Below are positions 1-10,872 of a DNA stretch of 64,000 nt, piece after piece. The position numbers and the translations under genes were made by a program. Within the stretch, counting starts at the first letter, position 1, and each line of letters opens with the position of its first letter. The stretch covers positions 868,001 to 932,000 of the forward strand of contig NKIN01000001.1 of assembly GCA_002255905.1 (NCBI GenBank), in the 5' to 3' direction. Below the pieces are notes generated by a model that was given only the letters and a program-made list of their open reading frames with translations, searched no databases and was not told the origin of the DNA. The DNA comes from Burkholderiales bacterium PBB1 (GTDB lineage: Bacteria > Pseudomonadota > Gammaproteobacteria > Burkholderiales > Burkholderiaceae_C).

Positions 1-458
1 CGCTTGAACGCATCGAACAGACCGATGTCGATCGCAGTCAGCTGTTCAGGGTGCGCGCAGTTGAATTCGTAGCTGGCATCAAGGTCGGCGTGCTCGCCTT
101 CCTGGCCGCTTTCCTTGGCTGTTGCCTTGGATTGCAACGCCGCTGACTCGATGCTAACCTTCGCCAGCACGCATTGCGCGGCGGCATCCGGCTTGAACAG
201 CGCCATGGCATCGCCCATCTGCTTGAGCAAGGCGTCGGCCGCCTGGCGCTCGGCCGGCGTGCGGGGCCGGCGTTCGAAGCCGAGCAGGCTGTCGAGCGGG
301 GACTCCAGCTGCAAGGTCAGCAACTGCCGTTCGACAGCGATGTCCAGGTGCATCAGGCCGTGCACATGGGCCGCTTCGGTGGCCTGCGCGGTTGTGGACA
401 GGTGCAGTGCCGTCAGGCACACGGCCAGGCCACGGAACCCTTGCCAAGCTTTGTTCAT
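1..458 (-). CDS. DUF2796 (ZrgA-like) secreted protein, C-terminus cut by window edge
   Basis: Reading the minus strand from the ATG at 458 gives an open frame of 152 codons that is still open at base 1, so the C-terminus lies outside the window. A signal peptide covers about residues 1-27 (MNKAWQGFRGLAVCLTALHL, cleavage near AQA-TEA). The mature start HVHGLMHLDIAVE, the middle ESPLDSLLGFE with RTPAERQA, and the late FNCAHPEQLTAIDIGLFDAF match the DUF2796 pattern, a periplasmic family linked in some bacteria to zinc handling. Family membership is recognised from motifs; the zinc role is only inferred. It reads in the same direction as the GntR gene upstream, 65 bp away. Confidence 0.8.
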   Translation of the reverse strand, partial: MNKAWQGFRGLAVCLTALHLSTTAQATEAAHVHGLMHLDIAVERQLLTLQLESPLDSLLGFERRPRTPAERQAADALLKQMGDAMALFKPDAAAQCVLAKVSIESAALQSKATAKESGQEGEHADLDASYEFNCAHPEQLTAIDIGLFDAFK

Positions 459-523
459 GCCAGCCTTCTTGGGAGTTGTCGTGAGCGAGTGACCCGGGTG
501 GCCGCAGAAGGTTCAGGTGCCAA

Positions 524-1240
524 TCAGGGAAACGTCGCGGCTTCCTGCCCTTGGGCCATGTGCAACTGCATCAGGTGCTTCGCACGCGCCGCATCACGCG
601 CCTTCAGGGCCTCCATGATGTCGCGATGCTCCTGCAGCGACGCGGCCAGCCGGCCCTCTTTGAGCAGGGAGTGGTGGCGGTTCAGCTTCATCACCTGCCG
701 CATGTCGGCCACCATCTGATTGCGCCAGCGGTTGTCGGCAATCTCCAGCACGCGCATGTGGAAGCGCTCGTTGGCGCCGAAGAAGGCATCGGCATCGTTC
801 ACCGCCCGCTCCAGCTGCTCGTGCAGCGCAGCCAGATCTGCCAGCTGGACCGCAGTGACCCGCTCGGCCACCACGCCCACCGCATCGCATTCGAGCAGCG
901 AAAGCAGGTGGAACACTTCCGACAGATCCCGCTGCGAGACCTCGGTGACATAGGCGCCCCGGCGCAGCTTCATCGTCACCAGACCTTCAGCGGCCAGCAC
1001 CTTCAAGGCCTCGCGCAGCGGGGTGCGGCTGGTGCCGTATTCGGCCGCCAGCGACTGCTCGTCGATCCAGCTTCCGGGTGCCAGCGTGTGCGACATGATC
1101 TTCGAGCGCAACCGCTCGGCCACCTGCTGGTACAGAGCAGTGGACGGGAGCTGCACCCGATTGGCGTCCGCCCTGGCGTCTGCCATGCTGCGCGCAACCG
1201 CTGCCTGGGAAGTCGTGTTCGAAGCGTCGATCGGATTCAT
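524..1240 (-). CDS. GntR-family transcriptional regulator with FCD domain
   Basis: This 238-residue protein has an N-terminal winged helix (about residues 35-100; ALYQQVAERLRSKIMSHTLAPG followed by EYGTSRTPLREALKVLAAEGLV, the classic GntR recognition region). A C-terminal all-helical FCD ligand domain follows (about 105-230). Its histidines in NERFHMRVLEIAD, LQEHRDI and LMQLHM fit the usual metal/ligand pocket. It is transcribed away from the methylmalonyl-CoA mutase operon, and a 9-2-9 palindrome lies between the two starts. The likely job is to control the propionyl-CoA/methylmalonyl-CoA genes and itself in response to a carboxylate or acyl metabolite. The ligand cannot be read from sequence. 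Confidence 0.88.
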   Translation of the reverse strand: MNPIDASNTTSQAAVARSMADARADANRVQLPSTALYQQVAERLRSKIMSHTLAPGSWIDEQSLAAEYGTSRTPLREALKVLAAEGLVTMKLRRGAYVTEVSQRDLSEVFHLLSLLECDAVGVVAERVTAVQLADLAALHEQLERAVNDADAFFGANERFHMRVLEIADNRWRNQMVADMRQVMKLNRHHSLLKEGRLAASLQEHRDIMEALKARDAARAKHLMQLHMAQGQEAATFP

Positions 1241-1273
1241 GGCGAAGGCTGTGCGATCAGGGATGGATTTGTC

Positions 1274-1294
1274 TATAATTCAATTTTGAATTAT
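1274..1294 (+). promoter_or_regulatory. Operator palindrome overlapping a TATAAT -10 box
   Basis: Bases 1275-1294 form a perfect inverted repeat, ATAATTCAA, two bases, TTGAATTAT, very AT-rich against the surrounding GC-rich DNA. The hexamer TATAAT at 1274-1279 is a perfect -10 element pointing toward the mutase gene; I see no good -35. A palindrome over a promoter between a GntR gene and its divergent target is the expected place for the GntR operator. A regulator bound here would block both directions. Confidence 0.6.
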
Positions 1295-1366
1295 GCATGA
1301 TGTGTGGCAAGACCGGTCAAATCCATGCGCCGGTGTCCGCCTCATGCCATGCCGAACGGAGCCTCC

Positions 1367-3589
1367 ATGTCTGAACCGCTGCCCTTGAACTCCGATGCAC
1401 TGGCCACGTGGCAGAAGGCTGCGGCCAAGTCGGCGCCGGGCGGGCAGGTGGATGCCCTCAACTGGCACACCCCCGAAGGCCTGGTGGTCAAGCCGCTGTA
1501 CACCGCCGCCGACCTGAAGGGCCTGCCGTACGCCGATACCTTGCCCGGCTTCGCCCCGTATGTGCGCGGTCCACAGGCGACGATGTACACGGTGCGTCCC
1601 TGGACGATCCGTCAGTACGCCGGCTTTTCCACCGCCGAGGCGTCCAACGCCTTCTACAAGAAGGCGCTGGCCGCGGGCGGGCAGGGCGTGAGCGTCGCGT
1701 TCGACCTGGCCACGCACCGCGGCTACGACAGCGACCACCCGCGGGTGACCGGCGACGTGGGCAAGGCCGGCGTCGCGATCGACAGCGTCGAGGACATGAA
1801 GATCCTCTTCAACGAGATCCCGCTCGACAAGGTCAGCGTGTCGATGACGATGAACGGGGCGGTGCTGCCGGTGCTGGCGGCCTACGTGGTCGCGGCCGAA
1901 GAGCAGGGCGTGTCGCAGGAGTTGCTGGCGGGGACCATCCAGAACGACATCTTGAAGGAGTTCATGGTCCGCAACACCTACATCTACCCGCCCGAGCCGA
2001 GCATGCGCATCGTTGGCGACATCATCGAGTACACAGCCAAGAAGATGCCGAAGTTCAATTCGATCAGCATCTCCGGCTATCACATGCAGGAAGCGGGCGC
2101 CAACCAGGCGCTGGAGCTGGCCTTCACGCTGGCCGACGGCAAGGAGTACGTGAAGACGGCCCTTGCCAAGGGACTCGATGTCGACGAGTTTGCCGGCCGC
2201 CTGAGCTTCTTCTGGGCGATCGGGATGAATTTCTACCTCGAGATCGCTAAGATGCGCGCCGCGCGCCTGCTGTGGTGGAAGATCATGTCGGCGTTCAACC
2301 CGAAGAACCCGAAGAGCCTGATGCTGCGCACCCACTGCCAGACCTCGGGCTGGAGTCTGGCCGAGCAGGACCCCTACAACAACGTGGTGCGCACCACCAT
2401 CGAGGCGATGGCCGCGGTGTTCGGTGGCACGCAGAGCCTGCACACGAACGGATTGGACGAGGCGATCGCGCTGCCCACCGAGTTCAGCGCGCGGATTGCT
2501 CGCAACACGCAGTTGATCATCCAGGAAGAGACGCACATCACCAGCGTGGTCGACCCCTGGGCCGGCAGCTACATGATGGAGAAGCTGACGCAGGACATGG
2601 CCGATGCCGCCTGGAAGATCATCGAGGAGGTCGATGCGATGGGTGGCATGGTGAAGGCGGTGGACAGTGGTTGGGCCAAGCTGAAGATCGAAGCCAGCGC
2701 CACGGAGAAGCAGGCCCGCATCGACTCCTGCCAGGACGTGATCGTCGGCGTCAACAAGTACAAGCTCGACACCGAAGACGCGATCGATACCTTGAGCATC
2801 GACAACGTCGCGGTCCGCGAGAACCAGGTGGCGCGACTGAAGACCATCCGCGCGACGCGCGACAGCGCAGCGGTGAAGGCGGCGCTCGACGCACTGACCG
2901 CCTGCGCCGAGGCTGGCGACCATGGCGAGGCCGGTAACCCCGGAGAGGCTGCGCCGGGCAACCTGCTCGACCTGGCGATCCGCGCGATGCGCGTGCGCGC
3001 GACCGTGGGCGAGGTCAGTGATGCACTCGAGAAGGCCTGGGGCCGCCATCGAGCCGACACGCAGAAGGTCACGGGCGTCTACGCCGCGGCCTACGACAGT
3101 GCCGAAGGCTGGGCGCAGTTGCAAAAAGAGATTGCCGAATTCGCCCGCGACGAAGGGCGCCGCCCGCGCGTGATGATCGCCAAGCTGGGTCAGGACGGGC
3201 ACGACCGCGGTGCCAAGGTGGTGGCCACCGCCTACGCCGATCTGGGCTTCGACGTCGACATCGGCCCGCTGTTCCAGACCGCCGAGGAATGCGCGCGGCA
3301 GGCGATTGAAAACGACGTGCATGCGGTGGGCGTCAGCACACTGGCCGCTGGCCACAAGACACTGGTGCCCGAGATCATTGCCGAGCTGAAGAAGCAGGGC
3401 GCCGAGGACATCATCGTGTTCGTCGGTGGCGTGATCCCGCGTGCCGATTACGACTTCCTCTACGAGGCCGGGGTCAAGGGCATCTACGGGCCCGGCACGC
3501 CGATCCCGGCGAGTGCGAAGGACGTGCTCGAGCAGATTCGGGTCAGCCTGGCCGGTGGTTCCAAGGCCAGCCCGACGCTGCGCGGCTGA
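1367..3589 (+). CDS. scpA: Methylmalonyl-CoA mutase, single-chain with B12 domain
   Basis: The enzyme interconverts (R)-methylmalonyl-CoA and succinyl-CoA using adenosylcobalamin. The 740-residue protein has the substrate TIM-barrel domain first ([22 protein letters not shown]-like region, then [20 protein letters not shown]-like region with [18 protein letters not shown]) and a C-terminal B12-binding domain with the DxHxxG signature in [14 protein letters not shown] chose the ATG at 1367 because GGAG at 1358-1361 sits five bases upstream; an in-frame ATG at 1304 lies too close to the operator and has no ribosome site. It heads the operon with meaB, pccB, pccA and the VOC gene. Length and domain order fit the catalytic mutase. 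Confidence 0.95.
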   Translation: MSEPLPLNSDALATWQKAAAKSAPGGQVDALNWHTPEGLVVKPLYTAADLKGLPYADTLPGFAPYVRGPQATMYTVRPWTIRQYAGFSTAEASNAFYKKALAAGGQGVSVAFDLATHRGYDSDHPRVTGDVGKAGVAIDSVEDMKILFNEIPLDKVSVSMTMNGAVLPVLAAYVVAAEEQGVSQELLAGTIQNDILKEFMVRNTYIYPPEPSMRIVGDIIEYTAKKMPKFNSISISGYHMQEAGANQALELAFTLADGKEYVKTALAKGLDVDEFAGRLSFFWAIGMNFYLEIAKMRAARLLWWKIMSAFNPKNPKSLMLRTHCQTSGWSLAEQDPYNNVVRTTIEAMAAVFGGTQSLHTNGLDEAIALPTEFSARIARNTQLIIQEETHITSVVDPWAGSYMMEKLTQDMADAAWKIIEEVDAMGGMVKAVDSGWAKLKIEASATEKQARIDSCQDVIVGVNKYKLDTEDAIDTLSIDNVAVRENQVARLKTIRATRDSAAVKAALDALTACAEAGDHGEAGNPGEAAPGNLLDLAIRAMRVRATVGEVSDALEKAWGRHRADTQKVTGVYAAAYDSAEGWAQLQKEIAEFARDEGRRPRVMIAKLGQDGHDRGAKVVATAYADLGFDVDIGPLFQTAEECARQAIENDVHAVGVSTLAAGHKTLVPEIIAELKKQGAEDIIVFVGGVIPRADYDFLYEAGVKGIYGPGTPIPASAKDVLEQIRVSLAGGSKASPTLRG

Positions 3590-3633
3590 CCACGCCGTTT
3601 CCCATTCACACCAGTCATGTCGCACACGACACC

Positions 3634-4671
3634 GTGAGCCTGCCCCCCGACGACGCGGTCTTGCTGTGCGGCGTGTGCCGCGGCGAACGTCGCAGCATCG
3701 CCAAGGCGATCACGCTGCTCGAGTCGACGCGCGCCGACCACCGCGCCCGCGCCGACGCCTTGCTCAATGCGCTGTTGCCCCGCACCGGGCAGGCCATGCG
3801 CCTGGGCATCTCCGGTGTGCCGGGCGTGGGCAAGTCGACCTTCATCGAGGCGCTGGGGCTGGCCTTGATCGACCGTGGCCACCGAGTGGCGGTGCTGGCG
3901 GTGGATCCGTCGTCCAGTGTCCATGGTGGCTCGATCCTGGGCGACAAGACCCGCATGGAGCGACTGTCCGTGCACCCGCAGGCCTACATCCGCCCGAGCC
4001 CGGCCTCGGGCACGCTGGGCGGTGTGGCCGAGAAGACGCGCGAGGCGATGCTGGTGTGCGAGGCCGCCGGCTACGACGTGGTGCTGGTCGAGACGGTCGG
4101 TGTCGGTCAGAGCGAGGTCGCCGTGGCCGGCATGACCGACATGTTCATCCTGCTTCAATTGCCGAACGCCGGTGATGACCTGCAGGCGATCAAGAAGGGC
4201 GTGATGGAACTGGCCGATCTGGTGGTCATCAACAAGGCCGACATCGACCCGCTGGCCGCCGCCCGCGCCGAGTCGCAGATCGCCAGCGTGCTGCGTGTCT
4301 ACAGCCCGCCAGGCTCGACCCTCGATCCGCACCATGCCCACGCAGCCGCGCACTGGTCGCCCGCCGTCATGCAGCTCAGCGCCCTGCGTGGGCAGGGCAT
4401 CGACACCCTCATCGCGCAGGTCGACCGCTTTCACCTGCTGCGCCGCGCGGACGGCGATTTCGCCGCCCGGCGTCAACAGCAGGCGATGGCCTGGATGTGG
4501 GAGCTGATCCAGGCCCGACTGCAAGCCGACTTTCGGCAGCATCCTGCGGTGCAGGCGAGGCTGCCCGACCTGCTGCACGCGGTGCGCGAATCAAGGGTGG
4601 CCCCCTCGGCCGCTGCGCGCGCACTGCTCGCTGAGTTTGCGAAACCTGTTGCGATTGCCCCAGACCACTGA
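3634..4671 (+). CDS. meaB: MeaB/ArgK GTPase, methylmalonyl-CoA mutase chaperone
   Basis: MeaB is a G3E-type GTPase that gates cobalamin loading and protects the mutase from inactivation. The 345-residue protein shows the P-loop GVPGVGKSTF (about residue 57), VDPSSSVHGGSILGDKTRM, VETVGVGQSE and the base-specificity motif NKAD. The start is a GTG at 3634; the ATG at 3617 is out of frame. It begins 44 bp after the mutase stop, as usual for mutase-meaB pairs. Confidence 0.94.
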   Translation: MSLPPDDAVLLCGVCRGERRSIAKAITLLESTRADHRARADALLNALLPRTGQAMRLGISGVPGVGKSTFIEALGLALIDRGHRVAVLAVDPSSSVHGGSILGDKTRMERLSVHPQAYIRPSPASGTLGGVAEKTREAMLVCEAAGYDVVLVETVGVGQSEVAVAGMTDMFILLQLPNAGDDLQAIKKGVMELADLVVINKADIDPLAAARAESQIASVLRVYSPPGSTLDPHHAHAAAHWSPAVMQLSALRGQGIDTLIAQVDRFHLLRRADGDFAARRQQQAMAWMWELIQARLQADFRQHPAVQARLPDLLHAVRESRVAPSAAARALLAEFAKPVAIAPDH

Positions 4672-4716
4672 TCCCAAGACGCAGGCCCAACCTGCAACGC
4701 CCACGGAGCCTTTCCC

Positions 4717-6249
<1,533 letters not shown>

Positions 6250-6254
6250 TGTTC

Positions 6255-6336
6255 GCCCCCCAGTCGCTGCGCTCCTGCCCCCGAGGGGCGCCCGCCAGCG
6301 GACCGGCACAGCCGGCTCCGCGGCGGTTGCTTGATG
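6255..6336. repeat. Intergenic GC-rich repeat, copy 1 (pccB-pccA gap)
   Basis: A 27-bp block at 6255-6281 (beginning GCCCCCCAGTCGCTGCGCTC) recurs exactly at 8416-8442. Both copies are followed by a variable middle and then a similar right end, GCCGG(C/T)TCCGCGG...GCTTGATG. The block resembles short intergenic elements common in Comamonadaceae-type genomes. It starts six bases after the pccB stop codon. Confidence 0.75.
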
Positions 6337-6383
6337 GTGGCCTGGCTGCGCCGGCCTGAATGCAAAACAACGAGACGCTGATC

Positions 6384-8414
6384 ATGTTCACAAAAATTCT
6401 GATTGCGAACCGTGGTGAGATCGCCTGCCGGGTGATCAAGACTGCGAAGAAGATGGGCATCCGGACGGTTGCCGTTTATTCCGATGCCGACAAGGACGCG
6501 CGCCATGTGGCGCTGGCCGACGAGGCGGTGCACATCGGGCCGGCGCCGTCGCGCGAGTCGTACCTGGTGATGGACAAGATCATCGCCGCCTGCAAGCAGA
6601 CCGGTGCGCAGGCGGTGCACCCGGGCTACGGCTTCCTGAGCGAGAACACCGAGTTCGCGCGCCGTGTCGAGGAAGAGGGCATCGTCTTCATCGGCCCGAA
6701 GCACGCGTCGATCGCGGCGATGGGCGACAAGATCGCGTCCAAGCAACTGGCTCTCGCGGCCCGCGTCAACACCATCCCAGGCTACAACGCGGCGATCGAC
6801 ACCGCCGAGCAGGCCGTTGAGATCGCCAAGGGCATTGGCTACCCGGTGATGATCAAGGCTTCGGCCGGTGGCGGCGGCAAGGGGCTGCGGGTGGCCTATG
6901 ACGACAAGCAGGCCTTCGAAGGCTTCACCTCGTGCCGCAACGAGGCACGCAACAGCTTCGGCGACGACCGGGTGTTCATCGAGAAGTTCGTCGAGGAGCC
7001 GCGTCACATCGAGATCCAGGTGCTCGGTGATTCGTTCGGCAACATCGTCTACCTGTGGGAGCGCGAGTGCTCGATCCAGCGCCGCCACCAGAAGGTGATC
7101 GAAGAGGCGCCATCGCCCTTCATCAGCGAGGCCACCCGCCGTGCGATGGGCGAGCAGGCCGTGGCACTGGCGCGGGCGGTGAAATACCAGAGCGCGGGCA
7201 CCGTGGAGTTCGTGGTCGGCAAGGACCAGAGCTTCTATTTCCTGGAAATGAACACCCGGTTGCAGGTCGAGCACCCGGTGACCGAGGGCATCACCGGGCT
7301 CGATCTGGTCGAGATGATGATCCGTGTGGCCGCTGGCGAGAGGCTCTTCCTCACCCAGGAAGACATCAAGCGCGACGGCTGGGCGATGGAATGCCGCATC
7401 AATGCCGAGGACCCGTTCCGTGGCTTCCTGCCCTCGACGGGCCGGCTGGTGAAATTCGCCCCACCCGTCGAAACCTGGACCGCGAGTGGCGAGGTGCCGG
7501 AAGACGGCGGTGTGCGCGTGGACACCGGCGTGATCGACGGTGGTGAGATCCCGATGTATTACGACTCGATGATCGCCAAGCTGGTGGTCAAGGGCCGGGA
7601 CCGCGCCGACGCGATCGCGAAGATGCGCGAGGCACTGAACGCGTTCGCGATCCGTGGCGTCAGCTCGAACATCCCGTTCCAGGCGGCGCTGCTGGCGCAT
7701 CCGAAGTTCGTGGCCGGCGACTTCAACACCGGCTTCATCGCCGAACAGTATCCGAAGGGATTTTCGGTCGCAGCCATGCCGCAGACCGACCCGCTGTTGT
7801 TGCGTGCGCTGGTTGCGGTGGCCCACCGCCTCAACCTCAGCCGCTCGGCGCGCATCACCGGGCAGCTGCCGGGGCATGAGCTCGTCATCAAGCCGCACTC
7901 GGTCGTGATCACCACCGATGACCAGGGCCAGTCCGAGTACGTGCCAGTGACCGTCGTGCCTGACAACGGCGGGTTCAACGTCGAGTTGGGCGGCGCTCGC
8001 TACCACATCGAGTTCGACACGCCGTTGCGCGAAGTGGTGATCCATGGCCGCATCGATGGCACGCCTTTCTGCGCCCAGATCGAACGCATCGGCCTGGACT
8101 ATCGCGTGATCTACAACGGCACGCAGGTCGACGCCAAGGCGGTGTCGCCGCTGGCCGCACAGATGTATGCCTTGATGCCCTTCAAGGCGCCGCCCGACCT
8201 GTCGCGTTTCCTGTTGTCGCCGATGCCCGGTCTTTTGGTCGATGTGACCGTCAAACCAGGCCAGAAGGTGCTGGCCGGCGAGAAGCTGGCGGTGATCGAG
8301 GCCATGAAGATGGAAAACATCCTGCTGGCGACACAGGATGCGGTGGTGGCCGAAGTCAAGGCTTCAAAGGGTGAAAGCCTGGCCGTCGATCAGGTCATCA
8401 TCCGGTTTGAATAG
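6384..8414 (+). CDS. pccA: Propionyl-CoA carboxylase, biotin carboxylase/carrier (alpha) subunit
   Basis: The protein carboxylates its own biotin with ATP and bicarbonate and feeds PccB. Its 676 residues carry the biotin carboxylase domain (KILIANRGEIACRVI start; ATP-grasp glycine loop KASAGGGGKGLRV; EMNTRLQVEHPVTE catalytic motif), a linker, and a C-terminal biotinyl domain with the biotinylation motif EAMKMEN. I prefer the ATG at 6384, which gives the standard family N-terminus MFTKILIANRGE; an ATG eight codons earlier is possible. The gene is bracketed on both sides by copies of the same intergenic repeat. Confidence 0.94.
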   Translation: MFTKILIANRGEIACRVIKTAKKMGIRTVAVYSDADKDARHVALADEAVHIGPAPSRESYLVMDKIIAACKQTGAQAVHPGYGFLSENTEFARRVEEEGIVFIGPKHASIAAMGDKIASKQLALAARVNTIPGYNAAIDTAEQAVEIAKGIGYPVMIKASAGGGGKGLRVAYDDKQAFEGFTSCRNEARNSFGDDRVFIEKFVEEPRHIEIQVLGDSFGNIVYLWERECSIQRRHQKVIEEAPSPFISEATRRAMGEQAVALARAVKYQSAGTVEFVVGKDQSFYFLEMNTRLQVEHPVTEGITGLDLVEMMIRVAAGERLFLTQEDIKRDGWAMECRINAEDPFRGFLPSTGRLVKFAPPVETWTASGEVPEDGGVRVDTGVIDGGEIPMYYDSMIAKLVVKGRDRADAIAKMREALNAFAIRGVSSNIPFQAALLAHPKFVAGDFNTGFIAEQYPKGFSVAAMPQTDPLLLRALVAVAHRLNLSRSARITGQLPGHELVIKPHSVVITTDDQGQSEYVPVTVVPDNGGFNVELGGARYHIEFDTPLREVVIHGRIDGTPFCAQIERIGLDYRVIYNGTQVDAKAVSPLAAQMYALMPFKAPPDLSRFLLSPMPGLLVDVTVKPGQKVLAGEKLAVIEAMKMENILLATQDAVVAEVKASKGESLAVDQVIIRFE

Positions 8415-8415
8415 G

Positions 8416-8528
8416 GCCCCCCAGTCGCTGCGCTCCTGCCCCATGGACCCGAAGGGGCCACCTCGTGGTGGCCCTTGCGCGCCGCCTGGCGGCCCGGCCA
8501 AGCCGGTTCCGCGGGCGTGGCTTGATGT
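8416..8528. repeat. Intergenic GC-rich repeat, copy 2 (pccA-VOC gap)
   Basis: The 27-bp core at 8416-8442 is identical to 6255-6281, and the element begins two bases after the pccA stop. The middle is longer than in copy 1 and holds small hairpins (GGGGCCACC/GGTGGCCC near 8454-8474). The right end GCCGGTTCCGCGG...GCTTGATG matches copy 1 with a few changes. Confidence 0.75.
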
Positions 8529-8566
8529 AGCGCATCGCTTCGCTTGCGCTTGAAGGAAACACATTC

Positions 8567-9049
8567 ATGACTCGTCCATTCAAAGTGCTTGGCATTCAAC
8601 AGGTGGCCATCGGCGGGCCGAGCAAGGACCGGCTGCGTGCGCTGTGGGTCGACAAGCTGGGGCTCGAGGTCACCGGCAATTTCGTCAGCGAGCGGGAGAA
8701 CGTCGACGAGGACATCTGTGCGATGGGCTCGGGCGCGAACCGGGTCGAGGTCGACCTGATGCAGCCGATCGACCCCGACAAGAAGCCTGCGGTGCACACC
8801 ACGCCGCTGAACCACATCGGGCTGTGGATCGATGATCTGCCCGCCGCCGTGAACTGGCTCAGCGCGAACGGCGTCCGCTTTGCGCCGGGTGGCATCCGAA
8901 AGGGTGCAGCGGGGCACGACATCACCTTCATCCACCCGAAGCACAACGATGAATTCCCGGTGGCGGGCGAGGGCGTGCTGATCGAGCTGGTGCAGGCACC
9001 GCCCGAGATCGTGGCGGCGCTGGGAGCCGCGGCGCCGCAGGGACGCTGA
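8567..9049 (+). CDS. VOC-family protein, probable methylmalonyl-CoA epimerase-like enzyme
   Basis: This 160-residue protein has two paired VOC (glyoxalase-fold) modules, starting [11 protein letters not shown] and [17 protein letters not shown], ending [10 protein letters not shown]. Position in the operon suggests methylmalonyl-CoA epimerase. The residue that is normally the first metal-binding histidine is Gln12, and the other likely ligands are Glu61, His83 and Glu140. That Q/E/H/E set looks more like human-type glyoxalase I than classical epimerase (H/Q/H/E). AAGGA at 8553-8557 supports the ATG at 8567. The fold is certain; the substrate is not. Confidence 0.75.
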   Translation: MTRPFKVLGIQQVAIGGPSKDRLRALWVDKLGLEVTGNFVSERENVDEDICAMGSGANRVEVDLMQPIDPDKKPAVHTTPLNHIGLWIDDLPAAVNWLSANGVRFAPGGIRKGAAGHDITFIHPKHNDEFPVAGEGVLIELVQAPPEIVAALGAAAPQGR

Positions 9050-9079
9050 CGCCGGCGGCGGCCCGCTATCCTTGCCGCC

Positions 9080-10864
9080 ATGTACGCGGATCACTTCGGC
9101 CTGAAGCAGGCCCCGTTCTCGATCGCCCCTGATCCGCGCTATCTGTTCATGAGCGAGCGCCATCGCGAGGCGCTGGCGCACCTGCTGTACGGGCTGGGTG
9201 GCGGCGGTGGTTTCGTGCTGCTGACTGGCGAGATCGGTGCCGGCAAGACCACGGTGTGCCGCTGCTTCCTCGAGCAGATCCCGAAGCGCTGCAACGTCGC
9301 GTACATCTTCAACCCCAAGCTCACCGTCATCGAGCTGATGCGCTCGGTGTGCGACGAGTTCCACATCCCGTATCCGCAGCGCGAGCCAGGTACTGCGACC
9401 GTCACCGACTACCTCGATCCGCTGAACGCGTTCTTGCTCAGCACGCATGCCGTCGGGCAGAACAACGTGCTGATCATCGACGAGGCGCAGAACCTCTCGG
9501 CCGACGTGCTGGAGCAGCTGCGGCTGATGACCAACCTCGAAACCAGCGAGCGCAAGTTGCTGCAGATCGTGCTGATCGGCCAGCCGGAGCTGCGCGAGAT
9601 GCTGGCGCGCCCCGGCTTGCAGCAGCTCGCGCAGCGGGTCATCGCGCGCTTTCACCTGGAGGCGCTGAGCGAGGCGGAAACTGTCCAGTACATCCGGCAT
9701 CGGCTGGCGGTGGCGGGCTTGACCGGGCCGATCCCCTTCGCAACAGACACCTTGCGGCGCATCCACCGCATCTGCGGCGGCGTGCCCCGTCGCATCAATC
9801 TGCTGTGCGATCGGGCGCTGCTGGGCGCCTATGCCAGCCACAAGTCGGTCGTCGATCGCCGGGTGGTCGACAAGGCCGCCAGCGAGGTGTTCGATGCCGA
9901 GGGGAACGCGAGCGCATCCACCGCGTCAACACGGCGAGGCGCGCTGGGGCTGGCACTTGCGGCCGGCCTTGCCCTGGGCGCAGCCGGATGGTGGGCAGGG
10001 CGATCGTTCGACCCACCACCGGCCAGGGTTCGCCCTGCCATCGTTGCTGACGCGGCGACGCGTTCCGCGCTTCCAGCCAGCGCGGCGGCGGCTGCCGTGT
10101 CGGCGTCCGTCACATCGGTGCCCGCCGTGGCGGCATCTGCGGTGGTGACATCGTCTGCGGTGACGTCTGCCGCGATGCCGGCCGCGGCGTCTGCCGCCGA
10201 AACGTCGGCCAGCGCGGTGGTTGCTGTCGATTCCGTCGTGCCCTTCGATGCGAAGCGGGCCTTCGAACGATGGCCGCGGCAGGAGAACGAGGCGTGGCTG
10301 GCGCTTGCGGCATCCTGGAAGGCATCGCTCGACGCCAACGACCGCGATCCCTGCCGGAGTCTGCAGGCCCGGCAACTGGGCTGTGCGCGGATGACGACGA
10401 CGCTCGCGTTGATACGCCAGTTGGACCGCCCGGGCATCGTGACGCTGCGGGAAGGCAACGGCCCGCCAGCCTATGCGCTGCTCACGGCGCTGGACGCCGA
10501 CAGCGCCACGCTTCAGATCGGGACACAGGCGACGCGCCTGTCGCTCGGCGCGCTGGCAGTGATGTGGGGTGGCGAGTTTGCAACCCTCTGGCGTGCACCC
10601 ACCGCCTATCGTGCGCCTCTGGTCGACGGCAGCACCGGCCCGGCGGTCGATGCCTTGGCGAAGCAACTGGCCGTCTGGTCAGGCGAGCCCGCACCCGCCA
10701 GCGGGCGTGCCATCGACACGGCCTTGAAGGTTCGCGTGGCCGCCTTTCAGCGTGCGCAAGGGCTGAAGCCCGACGGCATTGCCGGCCCCACCACCTTCAT
10801 GCAGCTGAACCGCGCCGCCGGCGTGGACGAGCCGCGCTTGTCGTCGGCCATCACCACGCGCTGA
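9080..10864 (+). CDS. gspA: GspA/ExeA-type AAA ATPase with peptidoglycan-binding domain
   Basis: ExeA-type proteins work with GspB to insert the type II secretion secretin through peptidoglycan. The 594-residue protein starts with MYADHFGLKQAPFSIAPDPRY, typical for ExeA. It has a Walker A GEIGAGKTT and Walker B VLIIDEAQNL, an AAA domain to about residue 265, one membrane segment near residues 289-310, and an Ala/Val-rich periplasmic linker. A C-terminal peptidoglycan-binding repeat follows (VAAFQRAQGLKPDGIAGPTT). The gspB gene follows after eight bases. The rest of the secretion operon is not in this window. Confidence 0.9.
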   Translation: MYADHFGLKQAPFSIAPDPRYLFMSERHREALAHLLYGLGGGGGFVLLTGEIGAGKTTVCRCFLEQIPKRCNVAYIFNPKLTVIELMRSVCDEFHIPYPQREPGTATVTDYLDPLNAFLLSTHAVGQNNVLIIDEAQNLSADVLEQLRLMTNLETSERKLLQIVLIGQPELREMLARPGLQQLAQRVIARFHLEALSEAETVQYIRHRLAVAGLTGPIPFATDTLRRIHRICGGVPRRINLLCDRALLGAYASHKSVVDRRVVDKAASEVFDAEGNASASTASTRRGALGLALAAGLALGAAGWWAGRSFDPPPARVRPAIVADAATRSALPASAAAAAVSASVTSVPAVAASAVVTSSAVTSAAMPAAASAAETSASAVVAVDSVVPFDAKRAFERWPRQENEAWLALAASWKASLDANDRDPCRSLQARQLGCARMTTTLALIRQLDRPGIVTLREGNGPPAYALLTALDADSATLQIGTQATRLSLGALAVMWGGEFATLWRAPTAYRAPLVDGSTGPAVDALAKQLAVWSGEPAPASGRAIDTALKVRVAAFQRAQGLKPDGIAGPTTFMQLNRAAGVDEPRLSSAITTR

Positions 10865-10872
10865 GACTGCTC

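Noticed and set aside
1304-1366. Longer N-terminus for the mutase from the ATG at 1304
   Set aside because: It would put translation ten bases from the operator, lacks a ribosome site, and the added residues do not look like the family.
1280-3625. A 781-codon open frame on the strand opposite the methylmalonyl-CoA mutase
   Set aside because: It mirrors the mutase gene, has no recognisable domain and is very rich in His, Arg, Gly and Asp. High-GC genes commonly leave such long antisense frames.
6255-8528. The two repeats flanking pccA as an insertion sequence or composite transposon
   Set aside because: No transposase, no target duplication and no inverted terminal repeats; pccA itself is a normal housekeeping gene in its normal operon.
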